NCBI GenBank assembly: GCA_016870235.1
Contig: VGCB01000052.1
Coordinates: forward strand, 1-9,851
Source: Actinomycetota bacterium
Lineage (GTDB): Bacteria; Actinomycetota; Thermoleophilia; Gaiellales; Gaiellaceae
Reading direction: 5' to 3'
DNA length: 9,851 nucleotides
Program-made: the position numbers and the translations under genes
The notes under the pieces: model-generated
The model's input: only the letters and a program-made list of their open reading frames with translations
What the model was told of the DNA's origin: nothing
Databases searched by the model: none
Shown: positions 1-6,063 of the stretch, one piece after another
Position numbering within the stretch: the first letter of the stretch is position 1
Layout of the letters: each line of letters starts with the position of its first letter

Positions 1-984
1 GAGCTCGCAGCCGAGCAGGTCGAGGGTCTCGACGACCTCGCCGGTGGCCATGTCCGGCCAGCTCGGACGGAGGATGAGCGGGCCGACAGGCAGGGAGCGG
101 GCGATCCCGATCAGCTCCTCGCGCACCTCCTCGGCCGTCCCGGCGACCAGATGCCCGCCGACGGTCTCGTGGAACGTCCGGTCGAGATCCTCGGGCGTAC
201 CCGCCCACGTCCGGCCGTGCTTCGAGTACGCGAGGTACCGGGACTTGGCGCGCCGCTCGAAGGCGGCGAGCGCGTCGGCGCGGTCGCGTCCGATCGACAC
301 CTCGCGACGGACCGGGAAGCGGTCGACGCGGGGGAGGCCGAGGGCGTCGCGCGTCGACTGGAAGAGCTCGATCCAGCGCGCGACCTCCTCGACCGAGCAT
401 GAGGGCGGAATCGTCCACGCCTGCCCGAGCCGCGCCGCGCGCCGCACGCCGGCGTCCGACTGCCCGCCGATCCAGAGCGGCGGGTGCGGCTGCTGCACCG
501 GGCGAAGGTGCGTGGGCGCGTCCTCGATCGCCCAGAACAGCCCGCGGTGGGTGACGGTGTCCTGCGTCCAGAGCTTCACCATCAGCTCGATCGCCTCGTC
601 GAAGCGCGCAGCACGCTCGCGCATCTCGACCCCGAGGTACGTGAACTCCTCGGCGCGATAGCCGAGACCGGCACCGACGACGAGGCGGCCCTCGCTGACG
701 ATGTCGAGCGTGGCGAGCTCCTCGGCGAGCACGACCGGGTGGTACAGCGGGACGATCACGATCGTCGTCGCGATGCGCGCGCCCTCGTCGAGCTCGGCCG
801 AGAGGCGGGCGAGCGTCGGGATCGGCTGGAGCCAGCGCACGTCGGGGTAGAGGAAGTGCTGCCCGAGTGTCAGCAGCGTGATCCCGTTCCGCTGTGCCGC
901 CTCGACCTGCCGGAGGAGACCGTCCAGGTGATCGCGCGCCGGCAACGTCGACCACTGATCGCCGAGGATGATTCCGACCTCCAC
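1..984 (-). CDS. LLM class flavin/F420-dependent oxidoreductase (3' end outside window)
   Basis: The minus strand is open from a GTG at 984 to the left edge, giving 328 residues and no stop. An in-frame TGA lies seven codons upstream of the GTG, so this is close to the true start; GAGAGG upstream is a plausible ribosome site. The protein opens with VEVGIILGDQ. It has the luciferase-like TIM-barrel landmarks: an IATTIVIVPLYHP strand near residues 71-83, the SEGRLVVGAGLGY segment near 97-109, then PPLWIGGQSDAGVRRAARLGQAW near 168-190, which shapes the flavin phosphate pocket. A TAEEVREEL segment near 283-291 is typical of the family's C-terminal helix. At 328 residues it is nearly full length, so little is missing. 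Such enzymes are cytosolic oxidoreductases using F420 or FMN; substrate and cofactor cannot be read here. It is transcribed divergently from the toxin-antitoxin operon and is not obviously linked to the gene cluster at 1732-9851. Confidence 0.88.
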   Translation of the reverse strand, partial: MEVGIILGDQWSTLPARDHLDGLLRQVEAAQRNGITLLTLGQHFLYPDVRWLQPIPTLARLSAELDEGARIATTIVIVPLYHPVVLAEELATLDIVSEGRLVVGAGLGYRAEEFTYLGVEMRERAARFDEAIELMVKLWTQDTVTHRGLFWAIEDAPTHLRPVQQPHPPLWIGGQSDAGVRRAARLGQAWTIPPSCSVEEVARWIELFQSTRDALGLPRVDRFPVRREVSIGRDRADALAAFERRAKSRYLAYSKHGRTWAGTPEDLDRTFHETVGGHLVAGTAEEVREELIGIARSLPVGPLILRPSWPDMATGEVVETLDLLGCEL

Positions 985-1033
985 GGGCCTAGCCTCTCAC
1001 AGTCCTACGTCCATGCGACGCGCCTCGGGGCCA

Positions 1034-1063
1034 TTGCGAACCTGGGTATTACTTAGTTATACT
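1034..1063 (+). promoter_or_regulatory. Sigma-70-like promoter of the toxin-antitoxin operon
   Basis: TTGCGA (1034-1039, 4 of 6 to TTGACA) and TATACT (1058-1063, 5 of 6 to TATAAT) are separated by 18 bp. This sits in an AT-rich patch immediately before the antitoxin. A start point about 7 nt after the -10 box falls at the A of the ATG at 1071, so the mRNA would be leaderless; there is no room for a Shine-Dalgarno sequence. This choice of start is inference from spacing. Confidence 0.6.
1046..1062. promoter_or_regulatory. Palindromic operator overlapping the -10 box
   Basis: GTATTACTTAGTTATAC is a 17-nt palindrome around a central T, with 7 of 8 arm positions symmetric (only position 5/13 breaks it). 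It covers most of the -10 box of the toxin-antitoxin promoter. Ribbon-helix-helix antitoxins bind short palindromes of this kind to repress their own operon, so this is the likely autoregulatory operator. It also lies about 60 bp ahead of the divergent LLM gene and might affect that gene. Confidence 0.55.
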
Positions 1064-1070
1064 CATGACT

Positions 1071-1334
1071 ATGAAGACCGCGATCTCGGTGCCGGACGAC
1101 ACGTTCCGCCGGGTGGATGCCGCGGCGAGGCGCCTTGGCGTCTCCCGGAGCGAGTTTTTCGCCCGCGCGGCCGAGCGCTGGCTCGACGCCCTCGACGACG
1201 AGGGGACGACGGACGCGATCAACCGCGCGATCGCCGGGCTCGAAGCCGAGTCCGATCACGTGTTCACCGACGCCGCCGCCGCGGCGCTCGTCTTGCGGGG
1301 CGGTGGGGCGTCGAGCGACGAGCGTCCCGAGTAG
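1071..1334 (+). CDS. Ribbon-helix-helix (CopG-like) antitoxin of a MazEF-type pair
   Basis: This is an 87-residue protein starting MKTAISVPDDTF. The N-terminal half reads as a ribbon-helix-helix DNA-binding fold: a beta strand (KTAISVPD), helix 1 (DTFRRVDAAARRLG), the turn VSRSEFF and helix 2 (ARAAERWLDAL). The acidic tail (residues about 45-87) is the part expected to wrap and neutralise the toxin. It is followed after 41 nt by a MazF-family toxin, the usual antitoxin-first order. The promoter spacing favours ATG 1071; the in-frame ATG at 1065 would add only Met-Thr and lies almost against the -10 box. By family precedent the protein dimerises, blocks the toxin and represses its own promoter, probably through the palindrome at 1046-1062. 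Mycobacterial MazE proteins of this kind are RHH-type, unlike the AbrB-type E. coli MazE. Confidence 0.85.
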   Translation: MKTAISVPDDTFRRVDAAARRLGVSRSEFFARAAERWLDALDDEGTTDAINRAIAGLEAESDHVFTDAAAAALVLRGGGASSDERPE

Positions 1335-1375
1335 GGCTTGCGGGACGCCCCGTCACGGCCGGACGACGGCGTCTG

Positions 1376-1723
1376 ATGCGTCGCGGGGACGTGTGGTGGG
1401 CGGACCTCGGGGTGCCGCGCGGATCGGCTCCCGCGCTGCGACGGCCGCTGCTCATCATCAGCGCCGACCCGTACAACCGGTCGACGCTGCGAACGGTGAC
1501 GGTCGTCGTTCTCACGAGTAACGTGCGGCTCGCCACGATGCCGGGCAACGTCTTCGTGCCCGCAGATGCAGCGAACCTGGAGAGCGACTCAGTCGTCAAC
1601 GTGACGCAGATCGCCACTCTCGATCGAGACGCCCTCGACGAGCACGTCGGTACGTTGCCCGACTGGCTGATGGAGAAGGTGGACGGCGGCCTCGCGAAGG
1701 CGCTCGCGCTTCCACACAGCTGA
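1376..1723 (+). CDS. mazF: MazF/PemK-type endoribonuclease toxin
   Basis: This is a 115-residue protein starting MRRGDVWWADLG, the hallmark opening of MazF/PemK toxins, which argues for ATG 1376 although only a weak purine-rich site precedes it. Key features are the Arg-Pro of LRRPLLIIS (Arg23, matching the catalytic Arg of B. subtilis MazF), the Thr of VVVLTSN (Thr47, matching the catalytic Thr), and the later NVTQIATLDRDAL segment of the core beta sheet. Length is normal for the family. The expected role is sequence-specific cleavage of single-stranded RNA in the cytoplasm when the antitoxin is degraded; the cut site cannot be predicted. It forms an operon with the RHH antitoxin. Its stop lies only 8 nt from the stop of the convergent OYE-like gene, with no convincing terminator between them. 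Confidence 0.9.
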   Translation: MRRGDVWWADLGVPRGSAPALRRPLLIISADPYNRSTLRTVTVVVLTSNVRLATMPGNVFVPADAANLESDSVVNVTQIATLDRDALDEHVGTLPDWLMEKVDGGLAKALALPHS

Positions 1724-1731
1724 ACCGCGGG

Positions 1732-3672
1732 CTAGACCGCACGACCCGCGTCTTCGCCTTCGCGGAACGCGTGCATCGCCGTCCGTGGCGCGACGGCGTC
1801 GCCGACGACGAGGAGCCGGGTGCCGGCGCGGCGTGCGGCAGGCGCGAGGGTCGTGTCCGCCCGGCCCGGACAGCCGGCGACGACGAGGTCGAACGCGCGC
1901 TGGCGCACCTCGCCCGAGTGGACGTGCCGCGTGATCGTCTCGCCTCCTCCGACGCCGCCGAACACGGTGCTCGTCTCGATCGCGCACCCCAGCTTGTAGA
2001 GGCGCGTGAGCACGTCGTTCATGTGCGTGAAGCCGAGGTACGGCCCAGGCGCGAGATACGGGGTGACGATCGTGACCTCACCGCCGCCGGTCGCGACGTG
2101 TTCCGCACACAGCGCCGACTCGAGGTCGCCGCGCACATCGACGAAGAGGACACTCCCCTCGAAGGAGTCGCGCGCGACGGCCGCGTCGATCGAGAGCACG
2201 GGGATGGAGCCGTCCATGTCGCCGATCCGCTCCGCGGCGGGTCGGGAGCCCGTCGCGAGCACGACGACGTCCGCGCCGGCGAGCGAGCTCTCGCCCGCCT
2301 CCACCCCCGTGCGCACGTCGACGCCGAGGTCGGCGAGCTCGAGCTCGAGCCACTCGACCGCGCGGAAGAGCTCCGCGGCGTCGCCGAGCCTCCGGACCCA
2401 GCGCAGCCGCCCGCCGAGCTCGGGCTCCCGCTCGAAGAGGGTGACCCGGTGACCCCGTCGCGCGGCGATCTCGGCCGCCTTCAGCCCCGCCGGCCCGCCG
2501 CCGACCACGACGACGCTCCGCGCCTCACCGGCGGGGGAGGGCTCGCCGCGCTCCTCTCGACCGACGTCGGGGTTGTGGAAGCAGGTGATGTGGAGCCCGC
2601 CCACCATCCGGTCGACGCACCCCTGGTTGGCGCCGACGCAGTGCCGGATGCGCTTGCCAGAGGCCGTCTTCCGGACGAGGTCGGGGTCAGCGATCTGCGC
2701 CCGCGTCATCGCGACGAGGTCGCAGTCGCCTGCGCGGAGCGCCTCCTCCGCGATCGCCGGGTCGTTGATCCGGCTCGCGGCGATCACCGGCACGCGCGCG
2801 CCGATCGCGTCGCGGAGCCCGCGGGCGAGCGGCAGGAACTCGCCGAGCGGGTGCCGGTAGCTCCCGATCGAGCGGGCGTAGTGGCCGGTGCGCGCCCCCT
2901 CGGATTGGTTGACGTAGTCGAGGCCGCCGTCGTCGACGAGCTGACGGCAGATCGCGTTGATCCCCTCCGGGCCGAGGCCGCCGCGCTCGCGGCGCAGGAA
3001 GTCGTCGGTCGAGATCCGGATGCCGACGATCGGCTCGCGGCCTGCTTGCGCACGGATGCGCTCGACGATCGCGCGCACGAAGGCAAGGGGTTCGCCCCAC
3101 GCGTCCTCCCGCCGGTTGCCCCAAGGGCTCCACGACTGCTGCAGCAGGTAGCCGTGCGTGCAGTGCAGCTCGACTCCGTCGATTCCCGATTCGATGCACA
3201 GAAGCGCCGTCGAGACGTACCCCTCGACGACCTCCTCGACCTCCTCGGCGGTCATCGCGTGCGCCGCCTCGCCCTCGCCGGAGAGCATGTCTTGGAACGC
3301 CCAGAGCGGCTCGAGGTTCGCGCGGGCGTCGGACCGGAACTGCGCGCCGAAGTGGTTCAGCTGCTGGAGGACGACCACGCCGTGCCGGTGGAGCGCGTCG
3401 GCCATGCGCCGGAGCTTCGGGCGCAGGTCGCTGGAGTCGTAGGTGTAGTGACCGAGCGCGTGGCTCGAGCGATGGACGTGCATCGTCTGCAGCACGATCA
3501 GCCCCGTGCCGCCCTCGGCGCGCCGCTCCTCGTAGGCGATGTACCGGTCGCCCGGGACGCCGGGTCGATAGAAGTCGAGGAACGAGCCGTGCGCCGTGAA
3601 GACGACGCGGTTCCTCACCTCCCTGGAGCCGACCTGGATCGGGCTCAGGAGGAGGCTTCCCTGGCCAGACAC
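1732..3672 (-). CDS. OYE/FadH-type NADH:flavin oxidoreductase (2,4-dienoyl-CoA reductase-like), Fe-S ligand altered
   Basis: This is a 646-residue protein. GTG 3672 is chosen because AGGAGG (3676-3681) sits just before it and family homology begins at once (LLLSPIQVGSREVRNRVVF). The open frame continues upstream, but that part is an Arg-rich shadow of the neighbouring gene. Residues 1-340 form the FMN TIM barrel, with VELHCTHGYLLQQ (167-179) and SPWGNRREDAWGE (182-194) as the active-site loop. Residues 345-364 are the Fe-S region, reading C-x2-A-x3-C-x11-C. Residues 386-646 form an FAD/NAD(P) module starting VVVVGGGPAGL, with VVLATGSRP near 470-478. This layout matches FadH, BaiCD and trimethylamine dehydrogenase and implies electron flow from NAD(P)H through FAD, Fe-S and FMN to an enoyl or dienone substrate. 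Ala348 replaces the second cluster cysteine. It lies 8 nt after the NTF2-fusion gene, as the last gene of that block. Confidence 0.87.
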   Translation of the reverse strand: MSGQGSLLLSPIQVGSREVRNRVVFTAHGSFLDFYRPGVPGDRYIAYEERRAEGGTGLIVLQTMHVHRSSHALGHYTYDSSDLRPKLRRMADALHRHGVVVLQQLNHFGAQFRSDARANLEPLWAFQDMLSGEGEAAHAMTAEEVEEVVEGYVSTALLCIESGIDGVELHCTHGYLLQQSWSPWGNRREDAWGEPLAFVRAIVERIRAQAGREPIVGIRISTDDFLRRERGGLGPEGINAICRQLVDDGGLDYVNQSEGARTGHYARSIGSYRHPLGEFLPLARGLRDAIGARVPVIAASRINDPAIAEEALRAGDCDLVAMTRAQIADPDLVRKTASGKRIRHCVGANQGCVDRMVGGLHITCFHNPDVGREERGEPSPAGEARSVVVVGGGPAGLKAAEIAARRGHRVTLFEREPELGGRLRWVRRLGDAAELFRAVEWLELELADLGVDVRTGVEAGESSLAGADVVVLATGSRPAAERIGDMDGSIPVLSIDAAVARDSFEGSVLFVDVRGDLESALCAEHVATGGGEVTIVTPYLAPGPYLGFTHMNDVLTRLYKLGCAIETSTVFGGVGGGETITRHVHSGEVRQRAFDLVVAGCPGRADTTLAPAARRAGTRLLVVGDAVAPRTAMHAFREGEDAGRAV

Positions 3673-3680
3673 CTTCCTCC

Positions 3681-4733
3681 TCAGGCGAGCGCGAACACCG
3701 AGACGCGCCCGGGACCGCCGGTCGCGCGGATTCCCGTCGCGTAGCGGAGAAGCGGCAGGCCGCGGCGACCGAGAGGCGTGACGACCAGCTCGCCGTCGAC
3801 GATCTCGACGACGTGTGCATCCTCGAGCACGTGGAACGACCCTTCCGGCGTGCGCACCGCGATCACGCCCGTCTCGGGCGTCTCGACGTAGTCGACGCCG
3901 GGTGCAACGCAGCGCTCGGCAGCGGTCGGCCCGTCGCCGACACAGACCGTCGCACCGACACCGGCGGGCGAATACGCGGCCTTGAGCCGGAGCGCCGCGT
4001 CTGCGAGCGCCGGATGCGCAGGCGACGCGGCGAGCACGTCGTCGCGGGTCACCCCGGCCGCCTCGAGTGCGCGAGAGAGAAGCCACGCAGCGTCTTCCAT
4101 GTCTCCCCGAGTGAGCGGCAGCGCAACGCCGCCCGTCCCCTCCACGACCTGCCGGACGTCCGCGCGCTTTGCGGCGAGGAACTCGTCCGGGCCCGCCGCA
4201 AGCTCCTCCCTCGTCGTCACCGGCAGCCTGCTCAAATCGACGAGAACCTCGTCAACAGAGAGCTTCGCGAAGCGAAGCTTGTAGTACGGGCTCTTCGCGG
4301 CCGCCAGCCGGACGACCGCCGCCAACCGCTTCTCCGGCACGCCGGGGGTGCGAAGCAGGTTGACGACGTGGCCCATGTCGTACCAGGTCGTCAGCTTCGC
4401 GATCTTCCCGTCGCGCAGCGTGAAGACGTCGACCGCCTCCCAGGTCGCGGGCACGCCCTCGACCGTCTCTCCGCGGAACGCGATCTCGACCGTGACGATG
4501 TCGCCCGCGACGTGGATCGCGTACGGGTCGTCGTAGTGGACCGGGAAGTTCCGGAGCACCATCGGGTAGTACGGCAGCACCTGGTCGACGCCCTCGAAGT
4601 GCAGGCCGCCGGTGACGTCGACGACGGCGTCGTCGTGCCAGATCCGGGCGAAGTCGTCCCAGTCCTCGTTGTTGACGCCGTCGAAGTACCGGCGCATGAC
4701 CTCGCGGGCCTCGGCCTCGGTCGTCGTCGCCAC
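3681..4733 (-). CDS. NTF2/SnoaL-like domain fused to a truncated PaaK-like (phenylacetate-CoA ligase) domain
   Basis: This is a 350-residue protein from GTG 4733, preceded by a strong GGGAGGGAGG site (4739-4748). Residues 1-125 are an NTF2/SnoaL fold (EVMRRYFDGVNNEDWDDFARIWHDDAVV, later WEAVDVFTLRDGKIAKLTTWYDM); this family includes ketosteroid isomerases and polyketide cyclases. Residues 135-350 resemble PaaK-type acyl-CoA ligases in order: AAAKSPYYKLRF, then LSRLPVTTREEL, then EGTGGVALPLTRGD in place of the SSGTTGKPT loop, and finally a VLEDAHVVEIVDGELVVTPL stretch followed by LPLLRYATG. The middle of the ligase N-domain (the GxYGxSE region) and the whole C-terminal domain with its adenylating lysine are absent: about 215 residues remain, against about 430 in PaaK. 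Ligase activity is therefore doubtful; a binding or isomerase/cyclase role is possible. It sits between the LLM oxidoreductase and the FadH-like gene. No frameshift is apparent. Confidence 0.8.
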   Translation of the reverse strand: MATTTEAEAREVMRRYFDGVNNEDWDDFARIWHDDAVVDVTGGLHFEGVDQVLPYYPMVLRNFPVHYDDPYAIHVAGDIVTVEIAFRGETVEGVPATWEAVDVFTLRDGKIAKLTTWYDMGHVVNLLRTPGVPEKRLAAVVRLAAAKSPYYKLRFAKLSVDEVLVDLSRLPVTTREELAAGPDEFLAAKRADVRQVVEGTGGVALPLTRGDMEDAAWLLSRALEAAGVTRDDVLAASPAHPALADAALRLKAAYSPAGVGATVCVGDGPTAAERCVAPGVDYVETPETGVIAVRTPEGSFHVLEDAHVVEIVDGELVVTPLGRRGLPLLRYATGIRATGGPGRVSVFALA

Positions 4734-4738
4734 TACGA

Positions 4739-4748
4739 CCTCCCTCCC
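4739..4748 (-). promoter_or_regulatory. Strong ribosome binding site deciding the GTG start at 4733
   Basis: GGGAGGGAGG on the minus strand lies 5 nt before the GTG. It contains two GGAGG-like cores and supports translation of the fusion protein from this GTG rather than from a later start. Confidence 0.7.
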
Positions 4749-4788
4749 GCAGCGCCGCTACCGCGGATGGGGTCGGGGCGCGACGCGG

Positions 4789-5904
4789 TCACAGCTTCCT
4801 CAGCTTCTCGCGGATCTCGTTCATCGCCTTGAACGAGAACCCGGCGAGCGACGGGTCGCCGAACGCGGTGATGTTCCACAGGATCGGGTGGCGCAGGCCG
4901 CGGCGGTGGAACTCGGCGAACTCCTCGACCACCTGGTCGGGCGTGCCGGCGAACGAGTAGTAGTCGAGCGTCCGCGGCGGGATCGCCTCCGCGAGCCGCA
5001 GCGCCTCCTCGCGGGGCACGCGCGTCGGCAGGAAGTCGTGGAAGCCCGAGCCGGCCGAGCCGAGGGGCGGGTCGATCCCGAGCTTGGCGAAGTCGTCCGA
5101 CGGCATCAGGATGCAGAGCAGGCGCACGAGCGGGTGCTGCTTGATCCGCTCGACGGCCTCCTCGTCGGGGCCGACGATCACGTAGGCGAGCATGCCCGGG
5201 ACGACCGCGTCATCGGGCCGGCCTGCGTCGGACGAAGCTGTCCGGATCTTCGCGAGCGCCTCCTCGTACTCGTGCGGCAGCATCTTCGTCGGCAACCAGC
5301 CGTCGCCCTTGCGGCCCGTGATCCCGAGCATGCGCGGCTTGTGCGCCGCGATCCAGATCGGCGGCCCGCCGGGCGTGTACGGCGCGAGGCCCATGACCGC
5401 GTCCTTCAGCTTGTAGAACTCGCCGTCGAAGTCGAACTTCTCCTGGGTCGTGAACATCAGGCGCATCAGGTCGAGCGCCTCGTCGAGGTGCCCGACGGGC
5501 TTCGACCATTCCATCCCGTACGGCTCGACGTTGAGCTGCTCGCCCGAGCCGAGGCCGATGATCGCGCGGCCCTTGCAGACGTGGTCGAGCGTCAGCGCGG
5601 TCTGCGCCAGCACGGCCGGGTGGTGGGTGAGGATGTCGGTGACGACGACGCCGACGCGGATCCGCTCGGTCGCGGCGCCGACGGCGCCCATCATCACGAG
5701 CGGGTCGAACCACGTGTGCGGGTTCGCCTGGAACTTCGCGAGCGGCGTGATGTCCTCCGTCCAGACGGACTCCGGATGCCAACCCATGAGGTGGCTCGGC
5801 CACCAGATCGTCTCGTACCCGTCCGCCTCGGCCCGCTTGGCGAACTCGATCGCCTTGTCGGCCGGCGGCATGATCGTGCCCGGCGCTCCAAATTCAAATT
5901 CCAT
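4789..5904 (-). CDS. LLM class F420-dependent oxidoreductase, phthiodiolone-ketoreductase-like
   Basis: This is a 371-residue protein starting MEFEFGAPGT at ATG 5904, with AAGGGG six bases upstream. It shows the F420-type luciferase fold: GYETIWWPSHLMGWHP (29-44), IRVGVVVTDILTHHPAVLAQ (82-101), GRAIIGLGSGEQLNVEPYG (112-130) and PPIWIAAHKPRMLGITGRKGDGW (181-203). The EPYGMEWSKPVGHLDEAL block and length closely resemble my recollection of M. tuberculosis Rv2951c, the F420-dependent ketoreductase of phthiocerol lipid synthesis. Ketone reduction or its reverse is therefore the best guess; the true substrate is unknown. It starts a three-gene block with the NTF2 fusion (55-nt gap) and the FadH-like gene. 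Its start site and first codons are AT-rich, unlike the rest of the gene, and form one arm of a long inverted repeat that could hide the ribosome site (5890-5973). Confidence 0.9.
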   Translation of the reverse strand: MEFEFGAPGTIMPPADKAIEFAKRAEADGYETIWWPSHLMGWHPESVWTEDITPLAKFQANPHTWFDPLVMMGAVGAATERIRVGVVVTDILTHHPAVLAQTALTLDHVCKGRAIIGLGSGEQLNVEPYGMEWSKPVGHLDEALDLMRLMFTTQEKFDFDGEFYKLKDAVMGLAPYTPGGPPIWIAAHKPRMLGITGRKGDGWLPTKMLPHEYEEALAKIRTASSDAGRPDDAVVPGMLAYVIVGPDEEAVERIKQHPLVRLLCILMPSDDFAKLGIDPPLGSAGSGFHDFLPTRVPREEALRLAEAIPPRTLDYYSFAGTPDQVVEEFAEFHRRGLRHPILWNITAFGDPSLAGFSFKAMNEIREKLRKL

Positions 5905-5973
5905 GGGTTTCCCCTTGTGAGGTTGAACGTACGACGGTCGCTCCGCCAGGGAAACCCTGAGGAATTCGAATTC
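5890..5973 (-). promoter_or_regulatory. Long hairpin predicted over the RBS and start codon of the 5904 gene
   Basis: On the minus strand, GAATTCGAATTCC (5973-5961) can pair with GGAATTTGAATTT (5902-5890): 13 pairs, of which two are G.U. GGGTTTCCC (5957-5949) pairs perfectly with GGGAAACCC (5913-5905). The two helices are joined by a small 3x2 internal loop, and the apical loop is about 35 nt. The structure buries most of the AAGGGG Shine-Dalgarno, the G of the ATG and the first four sense codons. A translational control element is the natural reading, but it is unproven; an accidental inverted duplication is the alternative. Confidence 0.55.
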
Positions 5974-6034
5974 TATTTGATATCTTCATATTGTTCAGAA
6001 TCGAAATTAGTAAACGTGAGGTGAAACGAGTTTG
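5905..6034. other. AT-rich structured intergenic region (130 bp)
   Basis: This is the only sizeable gap in the minus-strand cluster. It is far richer in A/T than any coding part of the window. It holds one arm of each of two inverted repeats, a perfect GAATTCGAATTC palindrome (5962-5973), possible promoter boxes, and two near-identical 13-mers, GTGAGGTTGAACG (5917-5929) and GTGAGGTGAAACG (6016-6028). No small ORF with a convincing ribosome site was seen. It probably separates two transcription units. Confidence 0.6.
5985..6014 (-). promoter_or_regulatory. Candidate promoter for the 5904-to-1732 block
   Basis: On the minus strand, TTTACT (6014-6009) and TATGAA (5990-5985) are 18 bp apart, each matching consensus at 4 of 6. 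Transcription would start near 5978 and would include the whole hairpin at 5890-5973. A second possible -10, TAGAAT (5975-5970), would start inside the hairpin and shorten it. The box match is weak in both cases. The -35 overlaps one arm of the inverted repeat 6010-6063, which is a natural position for an operator. Confidence 0.3.
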
Positions 6035-6063
6035 TCAGACCTTCACACCAGCCTCACGTTTAC
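6010..6063. repeat. 12-bp perfect inverted repeat spanning the end of the CoA-transferase B gene
   Basis: GTAAACGTGAGG (6010-6021) and CCTCACGTTTAC (6052-6063) are exact reverse complements separated by 30 bp; their centres are 42 bp apart, about four helical turns. One arm lies in the last codons of the subunit B gene (stop 6037-6035), the other in the intergenic region. In minus-strand RNA it would form an 11-12 bp stem with a possible inner GTGAA/TTCAC extension. No U-run follows, so a classic terminator is unlikely. Confidence 0.6.

Noticed and set aside
1726..1750. CGCGGG/CCCGCG hairpin at the convergent gene ends as a terminator
   Set aside because: The stem is only 6 bp with a 13-nt loop and no T-run on either strand, so chance is likely in sequence this GC-rich.
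1771..3744. Very long plus-strand open frame (657 codons) opposite the FadH-like gene
   Set aside because: Its translation is low-complexity, rich in Arg, Ala, Asp and Val with no domain, and it is the high-GC shadow of a clear minus-strand flavoenzyme. The same holds for the 470-codon plus frame at 4612-6024 and the 339-codon frame at 3813-4832.
3673..4086. N-terminal extension of about 138 residues on the FadH-like protein
   Set aside because: The extension is Arg-rich, overlaps the NTF2-fusion gene in another frame, and has no homology. A Shine-Dalgarno sequence sits right before the GTG at 3672, where family similarity starts.
6010..6063. Rho-independent terminator for the four-gene block
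   Set aside because: The loop is about 30 nt and the stem is followed by a mixed sequence (TAATTTCG) rather than a U-run, so I list it as an inverted repeat of unknown role.
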